64,000 nt of DNA from contig JAJTUP010000007.1 in the NCBI GenBank assembly GCA_021399435.1, forward strand, positions 682,001 through 746,000. The letters are read 5' to 3'. Each line of letters opens with the position of its first letter. The first letter of the stretch is position 1. This document shows, in pieces, positions 1 to 11,450 of this stretch. The position numbers and the translations under genes are program-made. The notes below the pieces were generated by a model, which saw only the letters and a list, made by a program, of their open reading frames with translations, was not told the DNA's origin and did not search any database. Source of the stretch: Diaporthe sp. PMI_573. Lineage: Eukaryota > Ascomycota > Sordariomycetes > Diaporthales > Diaporthaceae.

Positions 1-391
1 TATATGGATGGACTACCAAATACCAAATACATTGGATTGTCCCAATGCTGGGAGTTGTTTTGTTTTCAGCTGGACTGACTGGAACCAATGTAAGTTACGA
101 GAATACCACCAGAGAGAAACAGAGAGCTGATGTGTCACCCAGATGTCCCTTCAGAATTATCAAACCGATTCATACCCTAAATACGCGGCATCTGCATCGG
201 CTGCGGTCATGATGTTCCGATCTCTGATCGGCGCCCTGATGCCTCTTGGTGGTCTGGACATGTACCAGAAGTTGGGGCTCGGCTGGGGAAACAGCCTTTT
301 AGCATTTATTTGTCTCGCGATGGTCCCCATTCCAGTGCTTTTGTACTTCTATGGGAGGACTCTCCGCCGGAGGTTCGATCCAGTACTGTAA
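1..391 (+). CDS. MFS transporter, C-terminal part (5' end outside window)
   Basis: This is the 3' end of a major facilitator superfamily transporter, an integral membrane protein that probably exports or imports a small molecule. Two exons are visible, 3-89 and 143-391, separated by a 53-bp intron (90-142, GTAAGT...CCCAG) in phase 0. Exon one encodes a segment starting YGWTTKYQIHWIVPMLG, the usual start of a late transmembrane helix. Exon two carries a conserved YAASA element, two more hydrophobic helices and the cytoplasmic tail ending RRRFDPVL. That tail resembles DHA1-type (polyamine/drug:H+ antiporter-like) fungal carriers. The substrate cannot be inferred. It lies tail-to-tail with the CDC50 gene. 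Confidence 0.85.
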
Positions 392-728
392 CATAGGCAT
401 GTTCAAGGGCAGTTGCCGAGGGCAAACCGTCTACAACCCTGACTTATCCTGGGCCCGACATTAGCAAATAGTGAAAGTCCGAAGTCATACTATCAATACA
501 ACGGCGTAATTCCATTTTCTACGAGACAGCGCAGTGTTTCCTATTTTACATTGATCTCGAAGAAACATGAACTCTGATATTAAGATGCATCAAAGATTGT
601 TGACTATAAACGACTGTTTCTCGCGACACCTGCGCTCTCTAACATTAAATTGAACTCCTTCCCTCATCGCTAAATACAGCGTATACATGTTGATGTATTC
701 AATGTCCAAATTGACAAGTATTCGTGTC
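392..728. other. Convergent intergenic region
   Basis: This gap holds the 3' untranslated regions of the MFS gene (plus strand) and the CDC50 gene (minus strand). It is moderately AT-rich. I see no coding signal, RNA gene or repeat. Confidence 0.6.
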
Positions 729-2136
729 TCACATGCTGCTGTGGGCATTGTTCCGGTGTAGGTAGTCATGGTCTGCCAACCTGCGCGGCGTGTACCTCAA
801 CGTGATCGCAGAGAGGAAAACTGCAAGGAAAGAGAAGGCCCCCAAGATGACGAAACCCCTGCCGAGGGCGGCGTTGCGTCGGCCAACGATGGAAGTTGTG
901 GAGAGAATAATGGACTTGGTACCCTTGCTAAGATGGGCAGGGAAGTCTGTGTGTTGCGTTAGTGAAATCGATTGCAACTTGAAACCTTGGAGCCAGCCAA
1001 CTTACGGGACACGGCCTCAAGCCGGTACATGCCTCTCTCCATGACTTCCTCGTCGTTGCGCATCGCTAGCTTGGCGAAGTTTGACCCTGCGGCTGTTCGC
1101 ATCCACACCATGAAGGACTCATCCTCTGCGGGGTTGAACATGTTGCCCGAGTGGTACCCATTTGGGAATCGCTCAGCCCAGGCCGGTGGGGGTACTATTT
1201 TGATGGTGGCATCGGTACTGCCTTGAGAAGGAATCTCGTACCTGCTTGGTTGGTACAGCGGTTTGTCAATAGGATTGACGATTCCTTCGTTGGTCATGTT
1301 GTAAGACTGTGTCTGGTTCGAGTCACTCGAAGTGGGCAGCCGTAGTGGGGTCGCGAAGGTATCATTGAAGTAGGAGTTGGCAATCATGCCACAGGGGTAG
1401 ATGATCCTTTGTTCTGTTCCATCCTCGGACTTCTGTGTCCCCAACGGCGCGCAGTCCGAGCCTCGGACTGAGCTTAGGCTGCTGGCGCTGCCTTTGAGTT
1501 GGTCCGCATGCCGCGAGAGTATGTATTTGCGGTGGTTTTGATGGAAATTCGCGAGACGGTAGTAATAGAATACCGGTGGCTGGAGGTCCTCGGGGAGGAA
1601 GAACTCTATGGTGCAGAGGGTGTAGTTCTTGGTCACCCCGTCAAAGGCCAATGTCTTGTTCGACCTTTTCCACCGGTCTACGGGCTGGCCGGCTGACGAT
1701 GCCTTGAAACGTTTCGAGACATTCTCTGGTGGCATCACCTGAAGTTCGTCGAATGAGTCTATCTCGTGGCATCGCGTATAGTCGAGATGGATCTCTCGAA
1801 TCTTCTCAGCGGTCAGTTTGCATTCCGAGATTCTCTTATGTTGAGGTAAAGAGGGGCGCCTTTGCCACTTCTTCTGTTTCCTAAGACGTACTTGCTCAGA
1901 GGTGGCCAGCCACACAACCCCGATAATTATCAGTACCAGTCCGAGTAATAGAAATGATTTGATGCTTGTCTTGGGTGAAAAGATGGGCCTGTTCCTTATC
2001 AGTGCGTTTTCACTCCGACGTCGACTGGCACGGCTTACCCCCACGCCTTCATACGCTGCTGCTTGAACGCGGTGTCCTTCGGCTTGCGCGATGGTTCAAC
2101 AGCCCGAAGGGACTTCTCCGTATGTGAACGGATCAT
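729..2136 (-). CDS. CDC50/LEM3-family flippase beta subunit
   Basis: This is the non-catalytic subunit that chaperones P4-ATPases out of the ER and is needed for phospholipid flipping. Three exons, 2136-2039, 1988-1006 and 946-729, give 432 residues. The start at 2136 is chosen because exon one carries the family signature TAFKQQRMKAWG, which splices in frame to PIFSPKT just before the first membrane helix (SFLLLGLVLIIIGVVWLATS). The ectodomain has several N-glycosylation sequons and paired cysteines. Exon three restores the conserved GTKSIILSTTS motif, the second membrane helix and the tail RRLADHDYL. Introns: 1989-2038 and 947-1005. The catalytic partner is the divergent neighbour at 3193. 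A Crf1/Lem3/Cdc50 subtype cannot be assigned by eye. Confidence 0.92.
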
Positions 2137-3192
2137 TTTTAGTTCTTAGGCCACTTCAAGCCTGATGTGATAAGATCGGTGTCACTAGAGGAAGGGAAAT
2201 GATGGAATAGCTGCCAATATTCGAACTGATAATCGGACTGTTGAAGGGTCGGGTACGAATATTCTCAAGTACTTGGAACTCCGGCAGAATTGGGGGAGAA
2301 ATCATGTGCGTTGCAAGTGCGTGTCAGTAACTAAGACTAAATGCAGGCATGGCGACTCTGATAAGGGTGAGTGTCTCGGCTCCCGACACCAACGTGCCAC
2401 CTCAGCTGGTGCGGTGCATTGTCAACAGCTTATCATGGATCTCCGGGTCTGGATGACATGCTTGGCACTAACTATTAATAATTTCAGAAGCGAAACAAGT
2501 CAGAACCTAATCCGTACAGCCTCAGTTGTGGACGGCGTCATCTATCCATGGGTCGAAAGAGAAGCGAGTCAACGTAGCCCAGGGCGCAGCGTAACGTGGT
2601 TGACGCAAGCAGGGAACTCCACGGACCCGCATATCGAAGGGAGCTGAAGCATTTAACAGTATGCGGCTTGATTCGTCCAAGGCGCCCCCAGCGCGCCCGC
2701 CGATCAGGCAGACTCCAGCGGTGCCGAAGCAAGCTCAGATGCCAAGATCTGTACCTCGTTGTCGGATTCTCTTTCGAGAACGCATGGATCGGCCTCAGGT
2801 CAGAGCGGTCCCGACCCCAGTCAGCGTCCAGGGGTCACGTATTAGCAGCTCTTGGCACCCTTCTTATAGTTGACAAATGGGCTTACACGCCTTCGAGCGA
2901 GGTTGCATGTGCTGCACTCGTATATAACGCCGATGGCTCAACTTTTGGCACGTATCTGCCGGTATTGATGATAACTCACACAGTCCTTTATTCGAGCTCC
3001 ATATTTACCCCAAGTCTCATGATTATTCCCCTTCCAAAATTCTTCAATCTCGCCCTCCAACTGTTCTATCAATATCATCAAGCACCTCCGCAGTCACTCG
3101 ATGTGGTTGTTTGGATCAGAAAACTCTCAGTCATATAAGTTGCTTCAGGAGGAAGACTTGCCAGAGTCTTTTCATCTCTCTTTACGACCTTC
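2137..3192. promoter_or_regulatory. Shared divergent promoter region of the flippase subunits
   Basis: About 1.06 kb separates the CDC50 start (2136, minus) from the P4-ATPase start (3193, plus). No recognisable gene lies here. The right part, from about 2975, is rich in short C/T runs typical of a fungal 5' leader. Because both subunits of one complex face away from this spacer, coordinated control is plausible, but no specific operator could be identified. Confidence 0.5.
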
Positions 3193-6100
3193 ATGATGCT
3201 CTGGCCATGGCAAAAACCGGCGCCGACCACCAGAAATGGCCGCCAAATACCAATTCAAGCAGGACGCACACAGCCCTTGGAAGACGAACGCCGGCACAAG
3301 CCTTACATATCGAACGCGATCAAGACCTCCAAATACAATGCTTTCGACTTTCTCCCCCGCCAACTTCTCTACCAACTTTCCCGCATGGCCAACACGTACA
3401 TGCTAGTCATCTCCATATTGCAGGTCATACCCGGGTTCAGTACCACCGGAAAGTTTACGACTCTCATTCCGTTGGTGATTTTCTTGGGTATTGTCATCGC
3501 CAAGGAAGGATACTACGATTGGAAGAGGCACCGCCAAGACGTCGTCGAAAACAGAAGGCAGGCGGTCGTCCTCCGCGATATAATTTCAGCGTCGAAGGGC
3601 TCTACAGCTCTTGCTGAGCAACCCCGAGAGGAAGAAAATTCCGTTGGATTGCAATGGGTGTATACGAGATGGAGAGACTTGAGGGTTGGCGACATCATCC
3701 GGCTCTCGCGAGATGAGGACGTCCCGGCAGATGTGATTATGCTGCACGCCGATGGTGAGAATGGGTTAGCCTACGTGGAAACGATGGCCCTGGACGGCGA
3801 GACGAGCCTGAAGGCAAAGCAAAGACCAACAGGCCTTCCCGACTGCAGTACCATCGATTCAATAGCAGCCTGCCAGACCACCCTACACGTCGAGGATCCA
3901 AATGCAGACCTTTATCGGTTCGACAGCAAGTTCACATTAGACGGCATGACAATGCCGCTAACTCTCGATCAAGTCATCTACCGAGGCAGCACGATCCGAA
4001 ATACCGTACGCACAATCGGGATAGTAATCAACACTGGCGAGGAATGCAAAATCAGGAAGAACTCTAAGCGAGAGACGAGGCCGAAGAAACCAGCACTCGA
4101 GATTACAACAAATTACATTGTGCTTTTTCTCATGATGTACGTGCTCATCAGCTCGTCTGCTGCCACGGTGGCCTACTTAGTCTGGAAAGGCGCGCAGGAG
4201 CGATTCGCATGGTATCTGTCCGACACGACGATCCCATTCGGAGATATATTCGTCGGCTTCATCATCATGTTCAACAACGTCATTCCACTGTCTCTCTACG
4301 TGGGCTTGGAGGCCATCAAGCTGGGTCAAATGAGCCTCATCAGTGGGGATTTGCAAATGTACCATGATGAGTCGGACACCCCGGCTGGGGTCAACACCAC
4401 GAACAACCTGGACGATCTCGGCCAGATCAGCTATGTCTTCAGCGACAAGACTGGTACGCTGACGGAGAATATCATGAAGCTTCGCATGATCAGTATTGCA
4501 GGAACAAGCTGGCTGCACAATATGGACAACAAGAATGAGACCACTGCATTCGGATATGGCACTGCATCTGGCATGTCGACTGAGGACATGCTTGACTACA
4601 TCCGATCGCAGCCCAATACGCCATTCGCAGCCAAGGCAATCAGATACATACTCGCTATGGCGCTTTGTCACACCTGCCTACCAGAACGCGCAGAAGATGG
4701 CCGGATGGACTTTCAAGCTTCGTCTCCCGACGAGCTTGCCCTCGTGAGGGGCGCAAGGGACCTGGGGTTCGTCGTCACCCATCGGTCCTCGCAATCCGTA
4801 ACTGTACAAATACCACACCAAGATGGCGGTAGCTCTAGCACGACGTATGAGATATTGGATCTCATCGAATTCACCAGCAAGCGCAAGAGGATGTCTGTCG
4901 TTGTTCGCTGTCCGGATGGGAGGCTCTGGCTCATCTGTAAGGGTGCGGATTCCATCATGCTGCCGCGTCTGAGAATGGCCCCGACAGATATGCAGGGAAG
5001 GCACAATAGTTTGGGAGGTCCTCCCCCACCCGAGCTCAAATCATCCAGCAGCTGGATGAATCGACGGCCACAGCAGATGAACGGGATCGTTGAGGAGGTT
5101 GAGGAGACGGCTTCTTCGACCTATAGCCGTGCTTCACTCCCCACCAGTGACTCTTGGATTCCTCTGCGGTCACGGCCAACACAGGCAGATGAGTTGAGAA
5201 ACAACTCTCCCATGCAAGTGAGAGACTACAGCTTCCTGGAAACTACTGATGTCTCCGATGATGCGCATGCCATACGGGAATGCTTCGCCCATATTGACCA
5301 CTACGCTACCGAAGGCCTGCGCACTTTGGTCTACGCAGATAAGTTCCTCGATGCAACCGACTATGAAAACTGGAAGCGGCTCTATCGCGAGGCCGAAACG
5401 AGCTTGGATGATCGGCAGGAGCGCATCGAAGAGGTAGGCGAGCTGCTTGAACAGAACCTCGAGCTGGTTGGTGCTTCTGCCGTGGAGGACAAGCTACAGG
5501 ACGGTGTACCGGAGACAATCGAGAAGCTGCGACAGGCCGGGATCAAGGTCTGGATGCTCACGGGGGACAAGCGCGAGACCGCCATCAACATCGCCCACTC
5601 GACTCGCCTCTGCGGACCTGAATCAACGATCCACGTGCTCGACGTGCTCGAGGGAGACCTCGAGCTGCAGATCACGAACATCGCCGACGCTATTCAATAT
5701 CGCGTCGAGACGGTCTACTCGGACCCATCCCGTTCCCACACCGCCATTGTGGTCGACGGTGAGACCCTCACGGCCATCGAGAATCCATCCGCAGATTGCC
5801 TCCGCCGCTTGTTCACCCAAGTCGTGACCGCCGTGGACTCAGTCATATGTTGTCGGGCATCGCCAGCCCAGAAGGCCCTCCTCGTGAACATGGTCCGCAA
5901 GGGTCCTTTACCCGCGGGAAAGCCGGGCTTCTTCTCCTTCTCATGGCTCAAACCCCGGCCCAGGGGCCCCATAACCCTCGCCATCGGCGACGGCGCCAAC
6001 GACGTGGCCATGATTACGGCCGCCAACGTCGGCGTGGGCATATCGGGCCGCGAGGGCCAACAGGCAGCGCGCACGGCCGACTTCAGCATCTCGCAGTTCC

Positions 6101-7078
6101 GCTTCCTCACGCGCCTCGTGCTCGTGCACGGGCGGTGGAACTACCACCGGACGACGCGGTTCATCCTCGCGACATTCTGGAAGGAGACCTTCATCTTCTT
6201 CCCCCAGGCCCTGTTCCAGGTGCAGACCGGCGCCACGGGCACCAGCCTGTACGAGCCGGGCAGCCTCACCTTTGTGAGCTTCTTCACGGCGGCGACGATA
6301 CTGATCATCGGCACGTGGGAGCAGGACCTCGCGGCCCGGACGCTTGTGGTTATTCCCGAGCTGTTCAAGTATGGGCAGAATGGGGAGGGTCTTAATGCGA
6401 AGGTTTACTTGCGCTGGTTCTGCAATGCCCTTATTGCCGGGACGATCGTCTACGCGGGGTGCTGGGCTGGGTACGCCGGCTCGGAATTAATCGACGATGC
6501 CGGCCTTTATGCGCAGGGGGCTCTGACTTTTATTGTGTGCGTAATCTGGATCAACATCAAGCTCCTGTAAGTTCCTCTAACTCGCAAGTATCCCTCGGAG
6601 CCTCTCGCTGACAGATTACAGAATCGTTGAACTGCACCATAAGACAACAGTCGTCTTGTGGTCCATCCTCGGGAGCATCACCGGTATATGGGCCTATGCG
6701 CTCGTCGTTTCGGCGATTTCTGGTCCAAGTGCAGGTCCCTACTCCATCCGAGGCGGGCTACTGAACACGTTCGGCCGGGACCCTGCATGGTGGTGTGCGG
6801 CTATCATGGCCGTGGGAGCACTTCTCCTGATGGAAATGCTGTCTAGCACACTGCTGCAGAACCATGCGTTAAGGACTTGGTTCTCGCGGTGCTGGTCGTC
6901 GAGCGCCAGCGCAAATAAGAGGAGAGGAGGAGGGGTTCGCGAAGGGTTTAACCCCTGGGAGCCTCGGCTGTGGCAGGAGATGGAAAAAGACCCAGCTGTC
7001 AAGGTCACAATGGACAGGCTTTGGAGACAAGAATTTGGCAAGCTAGGAGACCGGAGGATGTTTGGTCAGGAAGCTTGA
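3193..7078 (+). CDS. P4-type phospholipid-translocating ATPase (flippase)
   Basis: This is the catalytic flippase subunit that moves phospholipids to the cytosolic leaflet of Golgi, endosomal or plasma membranes. Exons 3193-6566 and 6622-7078 (intron 6567-6621) give 1,276 residues. Visible landmarks are DGETSLK at about 201-207 (the P4 form of the actuator motif), IPLSL around Pro365 in helix 4, the phosphorylation motif DKTGTLT at Asp418, KGAD at Lys583, TGD at 790-792 and GDGAND at 932-937. The intron falls inside the C-terminal membrane domain, and the splice restores the run NIKLLIVELHHKTT. The segment after DKTGT (AGTSWLHN) resembles Dnf3-type fungal flippases more than Drs2 or Dnf1/2. 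That subtype is tentative. All catalytic motifs are intact. Confidence 0.95.
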
Positions 7079-7494
7079 GCCGGCCATATATATAGAACAT
7101 TCAGAAGTTCGCGGGTGTTTCCTGAAGTCCACTTGATATTATCAGCCACATTTTACCCCATAAATATGCCGCAGGTGCACCGTAGTTGAACAGACCGAGA
7201 CTTGGCACACTGTTTCGCCTCGATTGGCTTTGCTGGTTTCACCTGCGTCTTCAAGCAAGTAAGTAATAATTTGGGTGTAATACGTACTGTCATTACGCAC
7301 ATTGTGTTGGTTGCGGGCAGTAGCGAGCGAATTAAAATCTCACTATCCAGATATAGTTAAATACTCTTTGTTTTCCTTAACTTGGAAATTGTAAGCGGGG
7401 TCTTGTCTTACTTCCTCACTCACCGCATCCCATCTGGTGTTGAGCATTCTCTCACTGGGCCACGGAAAGTATCCCGTTTTCACTATCAGCAAGC
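7079..7494. other. Intergenic region between flippase and hydrolase
   Basis: This 416-bp spacer holds the flippase 3' region and the promoter of the hydrolase. No gene, RNA or repeat was recognised. Confidence 0.5.
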
Positions 7495-8622
7495 ATGTCG
7501 CTGTTCTCATTTCTTGGCTATTTCCGCCTCAAGGTCATTATCACATTCCTTCGCATGCTTACCCTCTACAGTGTCCGGAAGCCGCTGCGCCGCGACGCCA
7601 AGCTTGCCGAGGCCAATTACTCCGTACGGCGAGAGCGATTGCGCTTTCCGTCGCGTGATACTGGGCGCTACATCATCGCCGACCTCTACTCCCCATCCAC
7701 GTCAGTGGCATCATCCTCATCTGCCGGCCAAGTACCCCTTCCGGTGCTCGTAAATTGGCACGGCAGTGGGTTCTGTCTGACCGGACTGCTGGGAAGCAAC
7801 GTGCTCTTCGCCGCGCGAGTGGCTCACGAGCTGCAAATCAGTGTCTTGGACGTGGACTACCGGAAGGCACCTGAGCACCCCTTCCCAGCCGCCATTCACG
7901 ATGTCGAGGACGCCCTCCACTGGGTCGGATCAGAAGCAAACATGAAACGCTTCGACACATCCCGAGTTGCCGTGTCCGGCTTCAGCGCGGGTGGGACCCT
8001 GGCTTTAGTAGCTGCCTCGACATTGCGCGAACGTCTCCAGCAGGCCGGGGTCAACATCAGTGCCGCGGTGGCCATGTACCCCGCGACGGACTTGGTGACC
8101 CCAGCAGGGGATAAAAAGCCGCCCAAGGACGGCATCGATCCAATGGGTCCGGGACTTTTGAAACTTTTCCTGGATTGCTATATTCCAGATGAGAGCGTGC
8201 GCGCAGATCCACGCGCATCGCTGGCCAGGGCCGATCCGCAGAGTTATCCTCAGACGGTGGCAATCCTGACCTGTGAGGGAGACAGGCTGGCGCCTGAGGC
8301 GCTGGCGTTGGCAGAGAAACTAGAAAAGGACCGGAGGAGGACAGTCATTCGCGAGATGGTTCTAGGTGTACCACAGTAAGCCACTTCCCTGTCCCTGCCT
8401 CACCCAGGTTGACTTCTCAACTTGGGTACAAATCACCACTGAGGCTCTACGTCTCATGGCCGTTGACCCATCTGCACCAACTCAACCGCGGCTCCCACCA
8501 TGACTGACCCCGGATACTACAGTGCGTTCGATACTGGCGCAGAGGAGGGGACGCTGAAGGCTGAGAAACGGGAGGATATGTACGCCTTGGTAGTAAAGAC
8601 GCTGAAGCAGGCTCTCCTATAG
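7495..8622 (+). CDS. Alpha/beta hydrolase, HSL/arylacetamide-deacetylase family
   Basis: This is a predicted esterase/lipase of the hormone-sensitive-lipase family. Exons 7495-8375 and 8523-8622 (147-bp intron 8376-8522) give 326 residues. The oxyanion-hole motif reads HGSG at His89 where the family usually has HGGG. The nucleophile elbow is GFSAGG with Ser164, and the catalytic Asp263 sits in EGDRLAPEA. The catalytic His294 codon is split by the intron (CA|T), and splicing yields VPHAFDTG as expected. Reading straight through exon one would end after VPQ and lose the His. DYRKAPEHPFPAA is the classical family block. The N-terminus is hydrophobic, so ER or membrane association is possible. 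The substrate is unknown. Confidence 0.9.
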
Positions 8623-9080
8623 ACAGCTGCCCCAGTTCTGGATAATTTCACTGAATTCTTTCGCAGCTCGAGTCCATACAGTGAAGCGTGTTTCCGAAAA
8701 GAAGGAGAAAAGAGGAAAGAAAATGAAAATGACAGGATCCGATATTCAGCCTTTGGGCTGCGAAGGCCTGGAGAGTAAAAATGCAAGGCTTAATACCACG
8801 GACTCACACTGTGGAAACGATCACGGGGTTTTTGAGTTGAAGCCCTTGATGTTTGCAGCCAGTAGGTAGTTTTGAAGTCAGGAAGTGATGGAAGAAACCT
8901 GTCAATATGTTTTGGTATGGAAATATATCTACAAAGAAACCAAGCTCCATATGATATCCAGCTATCATTCATTGGATGCTTGTGAATGCCCGGCATTCAA
9001 GTTGTCGCACAACACGGCCCCCACCGTTCAACAGCGCCTACGTTCATGACCCGGTGAGTCGGACCATCTCAAGTCATCGC
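8623..9080. other. Convergent intergenic region
   Basis: This gap holds the 3' ends of the hydrolase (plus strand) and the pectate lyase (minus strand). It has some A/G-rich low complexity near 8695-8740 and no gene signal. Confidence 0.5.
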
Positions 9081-10076
9081 CTAGATGCTGAGGGTTTGAC
9101 CAGCTGTGCCAACGACTTTGCTCTTGACGTTGTCCCTGCCGAACAGGGTGTAGTCGTATGGGACCTTGCTGGAGCCAAAGTCGCCCTTGGGGGCAGTGTT
9201 CTCGCCGCCGCCGTAGGACACGTCCGAGACGGTGGCGTATCCGTCCTCCTTGGAGTCCGCGGTGAGGATGACCTTCTTGCCCGAGTTCTCGAAGACGGTG
9301 GACTCGATGCGCACCTGGGCCCCCATGCGGGTGTTGACACCCGTGCTGCCGAGCTTGTCGTAGAAGTTGTTGTAGATGTGGACGGTGCCGTAGCGGACCG
9401 AGGGGTTGCGGGAGTTGACGTTCTGCCAGTAGTTGTTGGCGTAGGTGACGTGGAGCTTGCCCTTGTCGCTGGTGTGCGTGTCGACGTGGCCGATCAGGGA
9501 AGCCTTGAAGTGGTCGTGGATGTAGCTGTTGGAGACGGTGATAAAGTCGGATTCTCTGGTGATATCCAACAGACCGTCGTAGTAGTCCTTTCCAGAGTCA
9601 AGGTCGGAGCTCAGGTCAACGTGGTCAACCCAGACGTTGGTGGACGACTCGATGCCGATGGCATCGCCGTTGGACTCCTTGACCTTGGCAATGGCCAGGT
9701 TACGAACGATGACGTTCTTGACACCCTTGATGTACAGACCGACCCCGGTGAGCTTGGAGCCCTTCTGGCCGAAAATGGTCTTGTCAGACTTGACGCGGAC
9801 TTTGGCGCTGCCAGAAATCGAGCCCTTGACAACGATGTTCAGCTTGACATCCGACTCGGCGGCTTTGGTGAATTGGGCCAGCGTAGACACGGTGGTCGTG
9901 GCGCCACCGTTGCCGCCAGTTGTGCCGCCATTACTGCTGGCGTAACCGAGGGTGCAAGACTCGGTGACAGACGCACGCTTGGCGATGGTGCCAAAGGTCT
10001 CCTCCTCAATCGTAGGAGTTGGGGCAGCAGAGGCAAACCCGATGAGGGCAAGGTTGAGGACTTTGGTGAACTTCAT
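9081..10076 (-). CDS. Secreted pectate lyase, polysaccharide lyase family 1
   Basis: This enzyme cleaves de-esterified pectin (polygalacturonate) by Ca2+-dependent beta-elimination outside the cell. The single exon gives 331 residues. The start at 10076 is preferred over an upstream in-frame Met (10169) because it opens a signal peptide (MKFTKVLNLALIGFASA), followed by a likely Kex2 site (AKR) near residue 33. Family landmarks are present in order: VWVDHVDLSSD, DGLLDITRESDFITVS, the Lys-His strand around SYIHDHFKASLIGH, and NSRNPSVRYG with the candidate catalytic arginine. It points to plant cell-wall degradation. The gene looks complete. Confidence 0.95.
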   Translation of the reverse strand: MKFTKVLNLALIGFASAAPTPTIEEETFGTIAKRASVTESCTLGYASSNGGTTGGNGGATTTVSTLAQFTKAAESDVKLNIVVKGSISGSAKVRVKSDKTIFGQKGSKLTGVGLYIKGVKNVIVRNLAIAKVKESNGDAIGIESSTNVWVDHVDLSSDLDSGKDYYDGLLDITRESDFITVSNSYIHDHFKASLIGHVDTHTSDKGKLHVTYANNYWQNVNSRNPSVRYGTVHIYNNFYDKLGSTGVNTRMGAQVRIESTVFENSGKKVILTADSKEDGYATVSDVSYGGGENTAPKGDFGSSKVPYDYTLFGRDNVKSKVVGTAGQTLSI

Positions 10077-11450
10077 CTTAAAGGGCAATGAGATATAACG
10101 AAGAAAAAAACTTGCAAAGTTCAATGTGCTACAGAACTCAGTTCCTGAGAAAGAAATGAATGTTTTCAAAGAGTGACTATATGCGGAGGATTCTGGTCAA
10201 GAGTAAGAAGGTACGGGAAGCAGTAGACGTTCCTTATTATATTCATTTGAGAAGCTGTTGGGAGGCTCTCCTGCCCAGCCTTGAGCCCATCTTTCCTGCT
10301 CCTGCGGCCCAGCAAACTGGGTAAGTCGGCACATAGGCGTTGGCGCCACCTGATCCATCACGGAAACAGGACATATGAAGGGGCCCACGAGCACCCGACA
10401 TAATTAAACAATTAGGAACCGCAGGCACATACACCACACATCTGAAACACCCGGATATAATCTAGATACTCAGCATTGGATCTTCGAAAATTGGTTGTTC
10501 TTTTCTAAAGTTTGCTACTACTTGATGGGTTGTGGCTATTTCCCAGTTTGCTAGTTATCCTGAACCGGACTCAACCAAGAACGTCCCGCTGCCGGATTTT
10601 TTGAGGGCCCCAAATGAGAGAAAGACGGGGAGACTGGCATTCGGACTCCTGTCTCGCGAAATGCCAGAGTATGGGAAACACACGCGGGAAACACACGCTA
10701 CAGACGCACTCCTTGCTCAAGGGGCGCAAATTGACCAAGACTTCCAAGAGATACTGGTTCGTTCGCCAAGTCGGAAAGGTGGGGACAGCCGTGCCGTTAT
10801 AGCCAGCAGATTCCTGTCCTTACTCATCCACAAGGCGGAGGATTCGAAGACACACTCGCACTACGGTAGGCACGATGTATATGATCAGAAAAAAAAACAC
10901 CAGGATTCTCTTGTCCCGAAGTTGTCCTAGTTAAGCTCTCCAGGCCGAGGCACAACAACATGTCTGTCGATTTTTTTACAATTGCCAAGACTACACTCTC
11001 CACAGCACAGCCACTTGTCATTCTCGAAGATATCTTTCAACAAGCCTCCTTTCACCGACAGTCCACATGTGCATTCCAGCATCGAAAACAAATTTGTTAA
11101 CTGTCACACAGCGCGTCCCCCACTGTTCAAGTTGGCTGCACGATCCGCTCTAGCGTGTATCAGGTCTAACGCGGCGCAGATGAGCACACCAAGTAAGCTG
11201 CATCCTGGCCATACTCAACTCACGCAACACCACAGGACAAAGAGCTAGGGTTTCCGTAAGCAAGTCGCAGTACACAGCTGAGCTGATGTTGGCTCAAACA
11301 GTCAGGCCCTCTCGCACCGTCTCCTGGAATAAAATTGTAGTTCTCGCCTTGTCTTGCAGGCGCTGAGCATTGAGCTGTTGACCACGGCCAAGGCATCTAT
11401 CCATCGACCTGGCCATGTGAGCCCATCTGATTTCAGGCCATATCACCAAC
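10077..11450. other. Intergenic region, no gene recognised
   Basis: The left part is the promoter of the pectate lyase. Between about 10530 and 11250 there are short open frames of up to 132 codons without recognisable domains or plausible codon use. I see no RNA gene or repeat. Confidence 0.45.

Noticed and set aside
5796..6395. 199-codon open frame in another phase inside the P4-ATPase
   Set aside because: Composition (Arg/His/Pro-rich) and full overlap with an intact flippase show it is a frame shadow.
8976..10091. 371-codon plus-strand open frame opposite the pectate lyase
   Set aside because: It is the antisense shadow of a high-GC3 gene with a clear signal peptide and PL1 motifs on the minus strand; its Val/Asp/Gly-rich translation has no domain.
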